A stretch of DNA of 12,137 nt from DAHVFK01 sp035310985 (GTDB taxonomy: Bacteria; Pseudomonadota; Gammaproteobacteria; Burkholderiales; SG8-39), in the NCBI GenBank assembly GCA_035310985.1, contig DATGDH010000013.1, positions 1 to 12,137 of the forward strand, read 5' to 3'. Of the stretch, positions 1-7,575 are shown in pieces (the first letter of the stretch is position 1; every line of letters starts with the position of its first letter). Under the pieces are notes generated by a model. The model worked only from the letters and a program-made list of their open reading frames with translations, was not told the DNA's origin and made no database searches. Position numbers and translations under genes: made by a program.

Positions 1-1277
1 ATCGCCGGCACATCGCGACGCTGGGCGCCGGTGAACAGCTGGCGCGGTCGGCCGATCTTCTGTTCCGGATCCGAGATCATCTCGTTCCACTGGGCGATCC
101 AGCCGACGGTGCGCGCCATGGCGAAGATGGCGGTGAACATCGCCTTCGGGATGCCGAGCGCACGCTGCACGATGCCCGAGTAGAAATCGACATTGGGATA
201 GAGCTTCTTGTCGACGAAGTACTCGTCCTCCATCGCGATGCGCTCCAGTTCCATCGCCAGTTTGAACAGGCGGTCGTTGCGCAGCCCCAGCTCCGTCAGC
301 ACCTCGTGGCAGGTCTCGCGCATGAGCTTGGCGCGGGGATCGTAGTTCTTGTAGACGCGATGGCCGAAGCCCATCAGCTTGACGTGCGAGTTCTTGTCCT
401 TGACCTGCCTGATGAACTCTCCGATCTTCGAGACGTCGCCGATGTGGTCGAGCATCTGCAGCGCCGCCTCGTTCGCCCCGCCGTGCGCGGGGCCCCAAAG
501 GCAGGCGATACCGGCGGCGATGCAGGCGAACGGGTTTGCCCCCGAAGAGCCCGACAGGCGCACCGTCGAGGTCGACGCGTTCTGCTCGTGGTCAGCGTGC
601 AGGATCAGGATGCGGTCGAGCGCGCGCACCAGCACGTCGTTCACGACGTAGTCCTCCGAGGGCACAGCGAACATCATGCGCATGAAGTTCGCGGTGTACG
701 AGAGGTTGTTGCGCGGGTAGACGAACGGCTGCCCCACGCTGTACTTGTAGGCCATGGCGACGATCGTCGGCAGCTTGGCGATCAGTCGGAACGCCGAGAC
801 CTTGCGATGCTCGGGGTTCCCGATGTCGAGCGAGTCGTGATAGAAGGCCGACAGCGCGCCCACCACCCCGACCAGCACCGCCATCGGGTGCGCGTCGCGC
901 CGGAAACCGGTGAAGAAGCGGTTGAGCTGGTCATGCACCATCGTGTGGTGCGTGACGATGGCGTCAAATTCCTTCTTCTGCTGGCTGTCCGGCAACTCTC
1001 CGTTCAGCAGCAGGTAGCACACCTCGAGGAAATCGCAGGTCTGCGCGAGCTGCTCGATCGGATAGCCGCGGTACAACAGCACGCCGGCGTCGCCGTCGAT
1101 GTAGGTGATGGTCGAGGCGCAGCTCGCGGTGGACAGGAAGCCCGGGTCGTAGGTGAATACGCCCAGCTTGCCGTATAGCGCGCGGATGTCGACGACGTCC
1201 GGTCCGACCGACCCGGACAGGATCGGAAATTCGATGCTGCGCCCGTCGGGCAGCTTGAGGTTGGCTTGTTTGTCCAC
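1..1277 (-). CDS. gltA: Citrate synthase, type II (C-terminus cut by window edge)
   Basis: Condenses acetyl-CoA with oxaloacetate to citrate, the entry step of the TCA cycle, in the cytoplasm. The minus-strand translation starts MDKQANLKLPDG (GTG start) and gives 425 codons before the left edge, ending RPRQLFTGAQRRDVPA. E. coli GltA is 427 aa, so only a few residues are missing. The catalytic triad of the family is visible: His265 in HGGAN, His306 in GFGHRVYKNYDPRA and Asp364 in PNVDFYSG. The HADHEQNASTS segment is also present. The N-terminal beta-rich extension is typical of the hexameric, NADH-sensitive Gram-negative type; that allosteric behaviour is inferred from family. It is the last gene of the gntR-sdhCDABE-gltA block, 13 nt after sdhE. 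It is separate from the 2-methylcitrate synthase at 7572-8729, which is shorter and has GFGHPVY instead of GFGHRVY. Confidence 0.97.
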   Translation of the reverse strand, partial: MDKQANLKLPDGRSIEFPILSGSVGPDVVDIRALYGKLGVFTYDPGFLSTASCASTITYIDGDAGVLLYRGYPIEQLAQTCDFLEVCYLLLNGELPDSQQKKEFDAIVTHHTMVHDQLNRFFTGFRRDAHPMAVLVGVVGALSAFYHDSLDIGNPEHRKVSAFRLIAKLPTIVAMAYKYSVGQPFVYPRNNLSYTANFMRMMFAVPSEDYVVNDVLVRALDRILILHADHEQNASTSTVRLSGSSGANPFACIAAGIACLWGPAHGGANEAALQMLDHIGDVSKIGEFIRQVKDKNSHVKLMGFGHRVYKNYDPRAKLMRETCHEVLTELGLRNDRLFKLAMELERIAMEDEYFVDKKLYPNVDFYSGIVQRALGIPKAMFTAIFAMARTVGWIAQWNEMISDPEQKIGRPRQLFTGAQRRDVPA

Positions 1278-1283
1278 GGTCTT

Positions 1284-1289
1284 CTCCTT
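1284..1289 (-). promoter_or_regulatory. Ribosome binding site fixing the GTG start of gltA
   Basis: On the minus strand AAGGAG sits 6 nt before GTG at 1277, inside the 13-nt gap after the sdhE stop codon. There is no ATG near this point that would keep the N-terminal MDKQANLKLPDG segment, so GTG is the best-supported start. It is the only gene in the window for which GTG is clearly the start. Confidence 0.8.
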
Positions 1290-1290
1290 G

Positions 1291-1530
1291 TCAACTCGCC
1301 CTGAGGCGCCGGACGACCTCGCCCAGGCGCGCTTCGTACTCGTCGCTGCGGCCGTTCACGATGTCCCACAGCTCGTTGTCCGCGAGCTCGAGCAGCTCGT
1401 ACAGACGCGCCAGCTCCTCGGCGTCCAATCCGACCGCCTGGCGCTGCAGGAAGCGCTCGAGCACCAGATCGAGCTCGAGCAGCCCGCGGCGGCATTTCCA
1501 CTTCAGACGATCGTGCGTCAGTCGATCCAT
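1291..1530 (-). CDS. sdhE: Succinate dehydrogenase assembly factor SdhE (FAD flavinylation factor)
   Basis: A 79-aa protein of the SdhE/DUF339 family (YgfY in E. coli, Sdh5 in yeast). It promotes covalent attachment of FAD to SdhA. The family motif RGxxE is present as R15-G16-L-L-E19, at the same position as in E. coli SdhE. It follows the conserved aromatic/Cys stretch KWKC, and the rest is an all-helical, acidic body (DAEELARLYELLELADNELW). The ATG at 1530 shares one base with the sdhB stop codon (TGATG), so translation is probably coupled to sdhB. Its place directly behind sdhCDAB and before gltA supports the call. The reading frame stays open upstream into sdhB, but that extension is not homologous to the family and is excluded. 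Confidence 0.95.
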   Translation of the reverse strand: MDRLTHDRLKWKCRRGLLELDLVLERFLQRQAVGLDAEELARLYELLELADNELWDIVNGRSDEYEARLGEVVRRLRAS

Positions 1531-2225
1531 CACACCGCGCGCCGAATCATGAGCTCCTTGATCTTTCCGATCGCCAGCGTCGGGTTGAGGTTCTTCGGGC
1601 AAGCGTCGACGCAATTCATGATGGTGTGACAGCGGAACAGCCGGTACGGGTCCTCGAGGTCGTCCAGCCGCTCGCTGGTCGCCTGGTCGCGCGTGTCCGC
1701 GATGAAGCGATAGGCCTGCAGCAGCCCAGCCGGCCCGACGAACTTGTCCGGATTCCACCAGAACGAGGGGCACGAGGTCGAGCAGCAGGCGCAGAGGATG
1801 CACTCGTACAGGCCGTTCAGCTCTTCGCGCTCTTCAGGCGACTGCAGCCGTTCGCGCTCGGGCGGCGCGTCGTGGTTGACCAGGTAAGGCTTGATCGAAT
1901 GGTACTGGTTGAAGAACTGCGTCATGTCGACGATCAGGTCGCGCACCACGGGTAGGCCCGGCAGCGGGCGCAGCACGACCCGCTCCGGAAGGTCGGCCAG
2001 CCGCGTGATGCACGCCAGGCCGTTCTTGCCGTTGATGTTCATCGCGTCGGAGCCGCACACGCCCTCGCGGCACGAGCGGCGGAACGAAAGCGAGTCGTCT
2101 TGCGCCTTGATGCGCACCAACGCATCGAGCAGCATGCGGTCGGTGGGCTCGAGGCTGACTTCGTAGTCCTGCATGCGCGGGCGCGCGTCCTTGTCCGGGT
2201 CGTAGCGGTAGATCGAGAAACGCAT
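1530..2225 (-). CDS. sdhB: Succinate dehydrogenase iron-sulfur subunit
   Basis: 231-aa electron-transfer subunit of respiratory complex II. It carries electrons from the SdhA flavin to ubiquinone. The N-terminal ferredoxin domain holds the [2Fe-2S] ligands C52, C57, D60 and C72 (SCREGVCGSD...GLAC). D60 replaces a cysteine, as in E. coli. The C-terminal domain has C142-x2-C145-x2-C148-x3-C152-P and C199, C205, C209-P for the [4Fe-4S] and [3Fe-4S] clusters. W157 in SFWWNPD matches the quinone-site Trp of E. coli. The start is the ATG at 2225, which shares one base with the sdhA stop (TGATG). A long upstream extension of the same frame runs through sdhA and is spurious. No good Shine-Dalgarno lies close to the start, so coupling to sdhA is likely. 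Confidence 0.98.
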   Translation of the reverse strand: MRFSIYRYDPDKDARPRMQDYEVSLEPTDRMLLDALVRIKAQDDSLSFRRSCREGVCGSDAMNINGKNGLACITRLADLPERVVLRPLPGLPVVRDLIVDMTQFFNQYHSIKPYLVNHDAPPERERLQSPEEREELNGLYECILCACCSTSCPSFWWNPDKFVGPAGLLQAYRFIADTRDQATSERLDDLEDPYRLFRCHTIMNCVDACPKNLNPTLAIGKIKELMIRRAV

Positions 2226-4000
2226 CAGTAGGTCCGTACCTTGGGCTGGAATGTATCGACGGAAAGCGGCTTCAGATGCACAGGCTTGTACTCGAGGCGG
2301 TTGCCATCCTTGAACCACAGCGTGTGCTTGAGCCAGTTCTTGTCGTCGCGCTCGGGATAGTCCTCGCGCGCCTGCGCGCCCCGGCTCTCCTTGCGCGCCT
2401 CGGCCGACACCACCGTCGCCATCGCGGTCTCGACCAGGTTGTCCAGCTCGAGCGCCTCCACGCGCGCCGTGTTGAACACCTTGGACTTGTCCTGGATGGC
2501 GACGCGCTCGGTGCGTGCGGCGATTTCCTTCATCATCTTGACGCCCTCGACCAGCAGCTCGGGAAAGCGGAACACACCGCAGTGCGCTTGCATCGTCCTG
2601 CGCAGATCGTTGGCCACGTCCGAGACGCGCTCGCCGCCCGCGCCCCTGTCCAGCCGCGCCAGCCGCGCCAGCGGGCGCTCCGCAGAGTCCTTGGGCAGAT
2701 CCCGGTGCGCCGCAGGCATGGCCCGGATGTCGGCGATCGCCTGCTCGCCGGCCGATTTTCCGAACACCACCAGGTCGAGCAGCGAGTTCGTCCCCAGCCG
2801 GTTGGCGCCGTGCACCGAGACGCAGGAGCACTCGCCGACCGCGTATAGGCCGGGCACCACCGCTTCTGCATTTCCACCGCGCGGCGCCACCACCTGGCCG
2901 AGGTAATTCGCCGGGATACCGCCCATCTGGTAGTGCACGGTCGGCACTACCGGGATCGGCTCGCGCACCGGGTCGGCGTTGGCAAACTTGATTGCGATCT
3001 CGCGGATGCCGGGCAGGCGCAGGTTGATCACCTCGGGGCCGAGGTGATCGAGCTTGAGCAGCACGTAGTCGCCCGCCGGACCGCAGCCGCGCCCTTCCTT
3101 GATCTCGGTGGTCATCGCCCGCGACACCACGTCGCGGCTCGCGAGGTCTTTGGCATTCGGTGCATAGCGCTCCATGAAGCGCTCGCCGTCCTTGTTCAGC
3201 AGGTAGCCGCCCTCGCCGCGCACGCCCTCGGTGATCAGCACGCCCGCGCCGGCGACGCCGGTGGGATGGAACTGCCAGAACTCCATGTCCTCGAGCGGAA
3301 TTCCGGCGCGCGCCGCCATGCCGAGCCCGTCGCCGGTGTTGATGAAGGCGTTGGTGCTGGCTGCATAGATGCGCCCTGCCCCTCCCGTGGCGAGGATGGT
3401 CGCCTTGGCCTGCAGGATCATCGACTCGCCGGTTTCCATCTCGAGCGCGGTCACGCCGAGCACCGCGCCCTCTGCGTCGCGCACCAGATCGAGCGCCATC
3501 CATTCGACCAGGAACTGGGTGCTCGCCTTGACGTTCTGCTGGTACAGCGTGTGCAGCATCGCGTGGCCGGTGCGGTCCGCCGCCGCGCAGGCGCGCATGG
3601 CCATCTTGGCGCTGCCGTAGTCCTGCGTGTGCCCGCCGAAGGGTCGCTGGTAAATCTTGCCGTTCTCCAGCCGGTCGAACGGCATCCCCATGTGCTCGAG
3701 CTCGACCACCACCTCGGTGGCGCGCCGGCACATGTACTCGATCGCGTCCTGGTCGCCGAGATAGTCCGAACCCTTCACCGTGTCGTACATGTGCCAGTGC
3801 CAGTGGTCCTCGGTCGAATTGGCGAGCGGCGCCGCGATGCCGCCCTGGGCCGCCACCGTGTGCGAGCGCGTCGGGAACACCTTCGAGAGCACCGCCACCC
3901 TGAGCCCGGCGCGCGCGAGCTCGAGCGCCGCGCGCATGCCCGAGCCGCCCGCCCCGACCACGATCGCGTCGAATTTGCGCACTGCGAGTGACACGCTCAT
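2225..4000 (-). CDS. sdhA: Succinate dehydrogenase flavoprotein subunit
   Basis: 591-aa catalytic subunit of complex II; oxidises succinate to fumarate on the cytoplasmic face of the membrane. An N-terminal dinucleotide-binding motif (VVGAGGSGMRAALELARAG) is followed by H47 in RSHTVAAQGG, the residue that carries the covalent FAD. Substrate and proton-transfer residues align with E. coli: H245 (FHPTG), R289 (SRDVVSR), H356 (HYQMGG) and R401 (HGANRLGTNS). The C-terminus PKVRTY is typical. Length matches E. coli SdhA (588 aa). The ATG at 4000 overlaps the sdhD stop by 4 nt (ATGA). A GGAG abuts this ATG directly, while GTG two codons later (3994) has ideal spacing, so the protein could instead begin at residue 3. 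Confidence 0.98.
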   Translation of the reverse strand: MSVSLAVRKFDAIVVGAGGSGMRAALELARAGLRVAVLSKVFPTRSHTVAAQGGIAAPLANSTEDHWHWHMYDTVKGSDYLGDQDAIEYMCRRATEVVVELEHMGMPFDRLENGKIYQRPFGGHTQDYGSAKMAMRACAAADRTGHAMLHTLYQQNVKASTQFLVEWMALDLVRDAEGAVLGVTALEMETGESMILQAKATILATGGAGRIYAASTNAFINTGDGLGMAARAGIPLEDMEFWQFHPTGVAGAGVLITEGVRGEGGYLLNKDGERFMERYAPNAKDLASRDVVSRAMTTEIKEGRGCGPAGDYVLLKLDHLGPEVINLRLPGIREIAIKFANADPVREPIPVVPTVHYQMGGIPANYLGQVVAPRGGNAEAVVPGLYAVGECSCVSVHGANRLGTNSLLDLVVFGKSAGEQAIADIRAMPAAHRDLPKDSAERPLARLARLDRGAGGERVSDVANDLRRTMQAHCGVFRFPELLVEGVKMMKEIAARTERVAIQDKSKVFNTARVEALELDNLVETAMATVVSAEARKESRGAQAREDYPERDDKNWLKHTLWFKDGNRLEYKPVHLKPLSVDTFQPKVRTY

Positions 4001-4341
4001 CTCCAGAGAATCTGCACCGTCCAGCCGAGGTAGCCGGCGATCACGAGCAGCACCAGCACCTGCCCGCTCAGGCGCACGCCGGTCGGCTTGACGTAGTCCA
4101 TCAGGATGTCGCGCACCCCGACCCACATGTGCCAGGCGGCGCTTGCCGCGAACAGCAGCGTCGCCACGCGCATCCAGCCCTGCGCGAAGAAATCGCGCCA
4201 CACGGGGTAGTTGATCGGCTGCCCGATCATCAGCACGACGACGACGATGGCGCTGTACACCGCCATGACGACCGCGGTGATGCGCTGCGCCAGCCAGTCG
4301 CGCAGCCCGTAGTGCGCCCCGACCACGATGCGCTTCACCAT
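3997..4341 (-). CDS. sdhD: Succinate dehydrogenase membrane anchor subunit SdhD
   Basis: 114-aa integral membrane anchor of complex II, carrying haem b and part of the ubiquinone site together with SdhC. Three hydrophobic helices are visible, at about residues 20-41, 54-76 and 92-111. H71 in AAWHMWVG corresponds in number and context to the E. coli haem ligand His71, and D82-Y83 (MDYV) to the quinone-site Asp82/Tyr83. The ATG at 4341 lies inside the end of sdhC (7-nt overlap) and has GGAG 7 nt upstream. The frame is open further upstream through sdhC, but that part lacks SdhD features. Confidence 0.95.
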   Translation of the reverse strand: MVKRIVVGAHYGLRDWLAQRITAVVMAVYSAIVVVVLMIGQPINYPVWRDFFAQGWMRVATLLFAASAAWHMWVGVRDILMDYVKPTGVRLSGQVLVLLVIAGYLGWTVQILWR

Positions 4342-4736
4342 AGCCGCGCTCCGAAGAAGACGGTGAGCGCGAGGCTCGCGACGAGAACGGCGATACTCGA
4401 GGCCCGCGCGCGCGCCTTGTCTATGCCCTTGTGCACATCGAGCAGCAGGAAGCGGATGCCGGCGCAGAAGTGGTGGCAGTAGGCCCACACCAGGACGAGC
4501 AACGCGAGCTTGACCGGCGCGAGACCCAGGTAATGGCGCACGAAATCGAAGCCGCGCGGCGAGGCGAGGCTGCGATCGAGCATGAACAGCAGCCACAGTG
4601 TCGAGACGAACAGTAGCACGCCGCTCGCGCGATGCAGGATCGACACCCACCCGGCGAGCGGCAAGCGGATCTCGAACAGGATCGCCGACAGGCTGAGGTA
4701 CTTCGGACGGGGTTTCTTCGCGGCGCTGTAGGCCAT
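4335..4736 (-). CDS. sdhC: Succinate dehydrogenase cytochrome b556 subunit SdhC
   Basis: 133-aa membrane subunit of complex II and first gene of the sdh block. It has the family's RPKYLSLS N-terminal segment and three hydrophobic helices (about 29-50, 71-91 and 112-130). The signature WVSILHRASG supplies S32 and R36, equivalent to the ubiquinone-binding Ser27/Arg31 of E. coli. H89, in HFCAGIR, matches the H-x3-GIR haem ligand; a neighbouring H88 is also present. The ATG at 4736 has GAAGGG a few bases upstream. It is separated from gntR by 49 nt, so it may be read through from the gntR promoter or from a local promoter (see 4754-4789). Confidence 0.96.
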   Translation of the reverse strand: MAYSAAKKPRPKYLSLSAILFEIRLPLAGWVSILHRASGVLLFVSTLWLLFMLDRSLASPRGFDFVRHYLGLAPVKLALLVLVWAYCHHFCAGIRFLLLDVHKGIDKARARASSIAVLVASLALTVFFGARLW

Positions 4737-4753
4737 GGGCCCTTCGATCCTGA

Positions 4754-4789
4754 ATGAAGCTATTCGGCGATTATATCGCCGCGCTTCAT
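4754..4789 (-). promoter_or_regulatory. Two-part dyad with embedded TATAAT between gntR and sdhC
   Basis: The inner palindrome is CGGCGAT-TAT-ATCGCCG (4765-4781). The outer arms are ATGAAGC (4754-4760) and GCTTCAT (4783-4789), which are exact reverse complements, giving 14 paired bases with a 4-versus-1 internal loop. It spans the gntR stop codon. On the minus strand the loop region reads TATAAT (4775-4770), a perfect -10 hexamer about 34 nt before the sdhC ATG, but there is no recognisable -35 at 16-18 bp. No U-run follows the hairpin on the sdh strand, so it does not look like an intrinsic terminator. Candidate roles, all inferred, are an activator-dependent or repressed sdhC promoter, or an mRNA processing/stability hairpin. 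Confidence 0.45.
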
Positions 4790-5508
4790 CCCAGCTCGCT
4801 GCGGTAGAAATAGCGATCCGTCTTGTACAGCCCGCGGCGCCATTCCACCGGCCGGTCGCCGTAGGTGTAGCTCAGGCGCTCGACTTCGAGCAACGCGTGC
4901 CTCGGCTCGACGCCGAGCAGCTCGGCGCTCGCCGCATCCGCATTGCGCGCCTTGAGCTTCTCCTCGGCGCGCACCATACGCGTGCCGAACTGCGTCTCGA
5001 ACAGGTTGTAGAGCGCGCCCTTGTGCTCGGTGATCGCGGCCGCACTGAGTCCCTTGAACAGGCCGCCAGGAAGCCACACTTCCTCGAGCACCACCGGGTC
5101 ATCGCCGAAGACCAGCAGGCGCTTGAGCACGATCACGCCGTCGCCCGTCTTGAGCTGCAGCGCGCGCGCCAGCTCGGCGCCGGCGCGAGCGCGCCGGAAG
5201 TCGAGCAGCCGGCGCTCCGGCGCAACCGGTTCGCCGCCGTCGGGAGCCAGACGCAGGAAACGGAAGCGCACCTGGCGTTCGCCGTGCGTGGCGACGAAGG
5301 TTCCCTTGCCCTGGCGCCGCACCAGCAGGTTCTCCGCGGCGAGCTCGTCGATCGCTTTGCGCACGGTGCCCTGGCTGACGCGAAAGCGCGCCGCAAGCTC
5401 GATCTCACTCGGAATTGCGTCGCCGGGTCGCCACTCCCCGCCGCGCAGCCCATCGAGAAGCAACTCCTTGATTTGCCTGTAAAGGGGGCTGAACTTGGGC
5501 GAACTCAT
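4786..5508 (-). CDS. GntR-family (HutC/UTRA) transcriptional regulator
   Basis: 240-aa DNA-binding regulator. Residues about 7-72 form the GntR winged helix-turn-helix (SPLYRQIKELL, IPSEIELAARFRVSQGTVRKA, LLVRRQGKGTFV). Residues about 90-235 form a UTRA effector domain of the HutC subfamily, ending in VEWRRGLYKTDRYFYRSEL. The effector is unknown; small organic acids or CoA-linked intermediates of the flanking pathway are reasonable guesses. It lies 49 nt before sdhC on the same strand and diverges from mdh-prp, with an AT-rich inverted repeat in between, so autoregulation and control of one or both operons is the natural inference. No clear Shine-Dalgarno precedes the ATG at 5508, but no other start keeps the intact N-terminal helix. 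A specific gene name is not justified. Confidence 0.93.
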   Translation of the reverse strand: MSSPKFSPLYRQIKELLLDGLRGGEWRPGDAIPSEIELAARFRVSQGTVRKAIDELAAENLLVRRQGKGTFVATHGERQVRFRFLRLAPDGGEPVAPERRLLDFRRARAGAELARALQLKTGDGVIVLKRLLVFGDDPVVLEEVWLPGGLFKGLSAAAITEHKGALYNLFETQFGTRMVRAEEKLKARNADAASAELLGVEPRHALLEVERLSYTYGDRPVEWRRGLYKTDRYFYRSELG

Positions 5509-5552
5509 GGCGCACTATTGGAGCATAGTTGGCCGACATCGTCTATCTTCTG

Positions 5553-5578
5553 TCTTATATCTTATAAATGATATAAGA
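5553..5578. promoter_or_regulatory. Candidate operator: 9-bp inverted repeat with 8-bp spacer
   Basis: Perfect arms TCTTATATC (5553-5561) and GATATAAGA (5570-5578) are separated by TTATAAAT. Inside it a second pairing exists: TCTTATA (5560-5566) with TATAAGA (5572-5578). Three heptamers run head to tail, TCTTCTG, TCTTATA and TCTTATA (5546-5566). It lies 45 bp from the gntR start and ends 4 bp before the mdh -35 candidate. On the minus strand it contains TATAAG and TATCAT hexamers that could serve as -10 elements for gntR-sdh. The GntR protein encoded next to it is the obvious candidate binder; this is inference from position and symmetry. Confidence 0.6.
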
Positions 5579-5582
5579 AGCG

Positions 5583-5611
5583 TTGACTTCGATACAGGGC
5601 CCGCATACCAT
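5583..5611 (+). promoter_or_regulatory. Candidate sigma-70 promoter for mdh-prp operon
   Basis: TTGACT (5583-5588, five of six bases match the -35 consensus) and TACCAT (5606-5611, four of six match the -10) are 17 bp apart. Transcription would begin near 5618, leaving about 64 nt of leader before the mdh ATG. The operator candidate lies directly upstream of the -35, a position more usual for an activator site than for a repressor on this strand. Confidence 0.5.
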
Positions 5612-5672
5612 GGCGGGCGGCCGCGCAGCGACCGAGACCGCAGGATTATTCATACCCGCGCAGCATTCACCC

Positions 5673-5676
5673 GGAG
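5673..5676 (+). promoter_or_regulatory. Ribosome binding site that decides the mdh start
   Basis: GGAG lies 5 nt before ATG at 5682. The frame is open upstream to an ATG at 5583, but that extension overlaps the promoter candidate and has no MDH homology. The start at 5682 gives MSKAPVRVAVTGAAGQIGYS, the usual N-terminus of proteobacterial MDH. Confidence 0.75.
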
Positions 5677-5681
5677 CTCCC

Positions 5682-6674
<993 letters not shown>

Positions 6675-6684
6675 GAGGGACGCG

Positions 6685-7575
6685 ATGACGCAGGCCTCGG
6701 CCGGCGCCCGGTTCCGCCTGGCGCTGAAGGAAGAATCCCCGCTGCAGGTGGTCGGGGCGATTTGCGCCTACCACGCGCTGCTCGCCAAGCGCTCGGGCTA
6801 TCGCGCGATCTATCTGTCCGGCGGCGGCGTCGCCGCAGGATCGCTCGGGCTACCCGACCTCGGCATCTCCAACCTGGACGACGTGCTGACCGACATCCGG
6901 CGCATCACCGACGTGTGCGACCTGCCGCTGCTAGTGGACGTCGACACCGGCTTCGGCGCGAGCGCCTTCAATGTCGCGCGCACCACCCGCTCGCTCGTCA
7001 AGTTCGGCGCGGCCGCGATGCACATCGAGGACCAGGTGGGCGCCAAGCGCTGCGGCCACCGCCCCGGCAAGGAGCTGGTGTCCAAAGAAGAGATGTGCGA
7101 CCGCATCAAGGCGGCGGTCGACGCGCGCACCGACCGCGACTTCATCGTCATGGCGCGCACCGACGCGCTGGCGAGCGAAGGCCTCGAGCGCGCGCTCGAG
7201 CGCGCGCGCGCCTACGTCGCCGCCGGCGCAGACACGGTCTTCCCCGAGGCGATCACCGACCTCGCCATGTACCGCAAGTTCGCCGATGCGCTCAAGGTAC
7301 CGGTGCTCGCCAACATCACCGAGTTCGGCAAGACGCCGCTCTTTACGCTGGACGAGCTGCGCGCGGCGGGCGTCGCGCTGGCGCTCTATCCCCTTTCCGC
7401 GTTCCGCGCGATGAACAAGGCCGCGCTGAACGTCTATCAGACGCTGCGCCGCGAGGGCACGCAGAAGAACGTCGTCGCCGCGATGCAGACGCGCGACGAG
7501 CTGTACGACTGCCTCGGCTACCACGCCTACGAGCGCAAGCTCGACGAACTTTTTGCCAGGGAGAAATCGTCATGA
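6685..7575 (+). CDS. prpB: 2-methylisocitrate lyase
   Basis: 296-aa enzyme of the isocitrate lyase/PEP mutase superfamily; cleaves 2-methylisocitrate to pyruvate and succinate, the last step of the methylcitrate cycle. The Mg-binding aspartates D85 and D87 lie in LLVDVDTGFG. The loop KRCGHRPGK (121-129) has catalytic C123 at the same number as in E. coli PrpB. D58, E115 and the C-terminal LYPLSAFRAMN and EGTQKNV segments are also conserved with PrpB. True isocitrate lyases are longer (over 430 aa), which argues against AceA. A strong GGAGGG (6674-6679) sits 5 nt before the ATG, 10 nt after mdh. It overlaps prpC by 4 nt (ATGA), suggesting coupled translation. Confidence 0.97.
   Translation: MTQASAGARFRLALKEESPLQVVGAICAYHALLAKRSGYRAIYLSGGGVAAGSLGLPDLGISNLDDVLTDIRRITDVCDLPLLVDVDTGFGASAFNVARTTRSLVKFGAAAMHIEDQVGAKRCGHRPGKELVSKEEMCDRIKAAVDARTDRDFIVMARTDALASEGLERALERARAYVAAGADTVFPEAITDLAMYRKFADALKVPVLANITEFGKTPLFTLDELRAAGVALALYPLSAFRAMNKAALNVYQTLRREGTQKNVVAAMQTRDELYDCLGYHAYERKLDELFAREKSS

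Larger units (their letters stand above)
5509..5681. other. Divergent control region between gntR and mdh
   Basis: At 173 bp this is the longest stretch without a gene. It holds the AT-rich operator candidate (5553-5578), a promoter-like pair for mdh (5583-5611) and the mdh ribosome binding site. A small inverted repeat, ACTAT (5514-5518) and ATAGT (5525-5529), lies just before the gntR start. The part from 5541 to 5580 is strikingly AT-rich against the GC-rich surroundings. A frame open from 5583 into mdh does not look coding before 5682. Confidence 0.7.

Noticed and set aside
306..1178. 290-codon plus-strand open frame opposite gltA
   Set aside because: Antisense shadow; the minus strand carries an intact citrate synthase with all catalytic residues.
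2226..3731. Upstream extension of the sdhB frame through sdhA (would give a 733-aa product)
   Set aside because: The extension is an out-of-frame reading of sdhA; SdhB homology begins exactly at the ATG at 2225.
4754..4789. Intrinsic terminator between gntR and sdhC
   Set aside because: A strong hairpin is present, but no U-rich tract follows it on either strand.
7180..7212. GC-alternating repeat-like run (CGAGCGCGCG...) inside prpB
   Set aside because: Explained by codon choice for the conserved Glu/Arg/Ala helix (ERALERARAYV); not a separate repeat element.
6762..7571. Upstream extension of the prpC frame through prpB (would give a 655-aa product)
   Set aside because: Arg/Ala-rich shadow of prpB; PrpC homology and ribosome binding site support the start at 7572.
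6685..7575. Isocitrate lyase (glyoxylate shunt) for the gene after mdh
   Set aside because: The protein is 296 aa with PrpB-specific segments; AceA is far longer and has extra domains.
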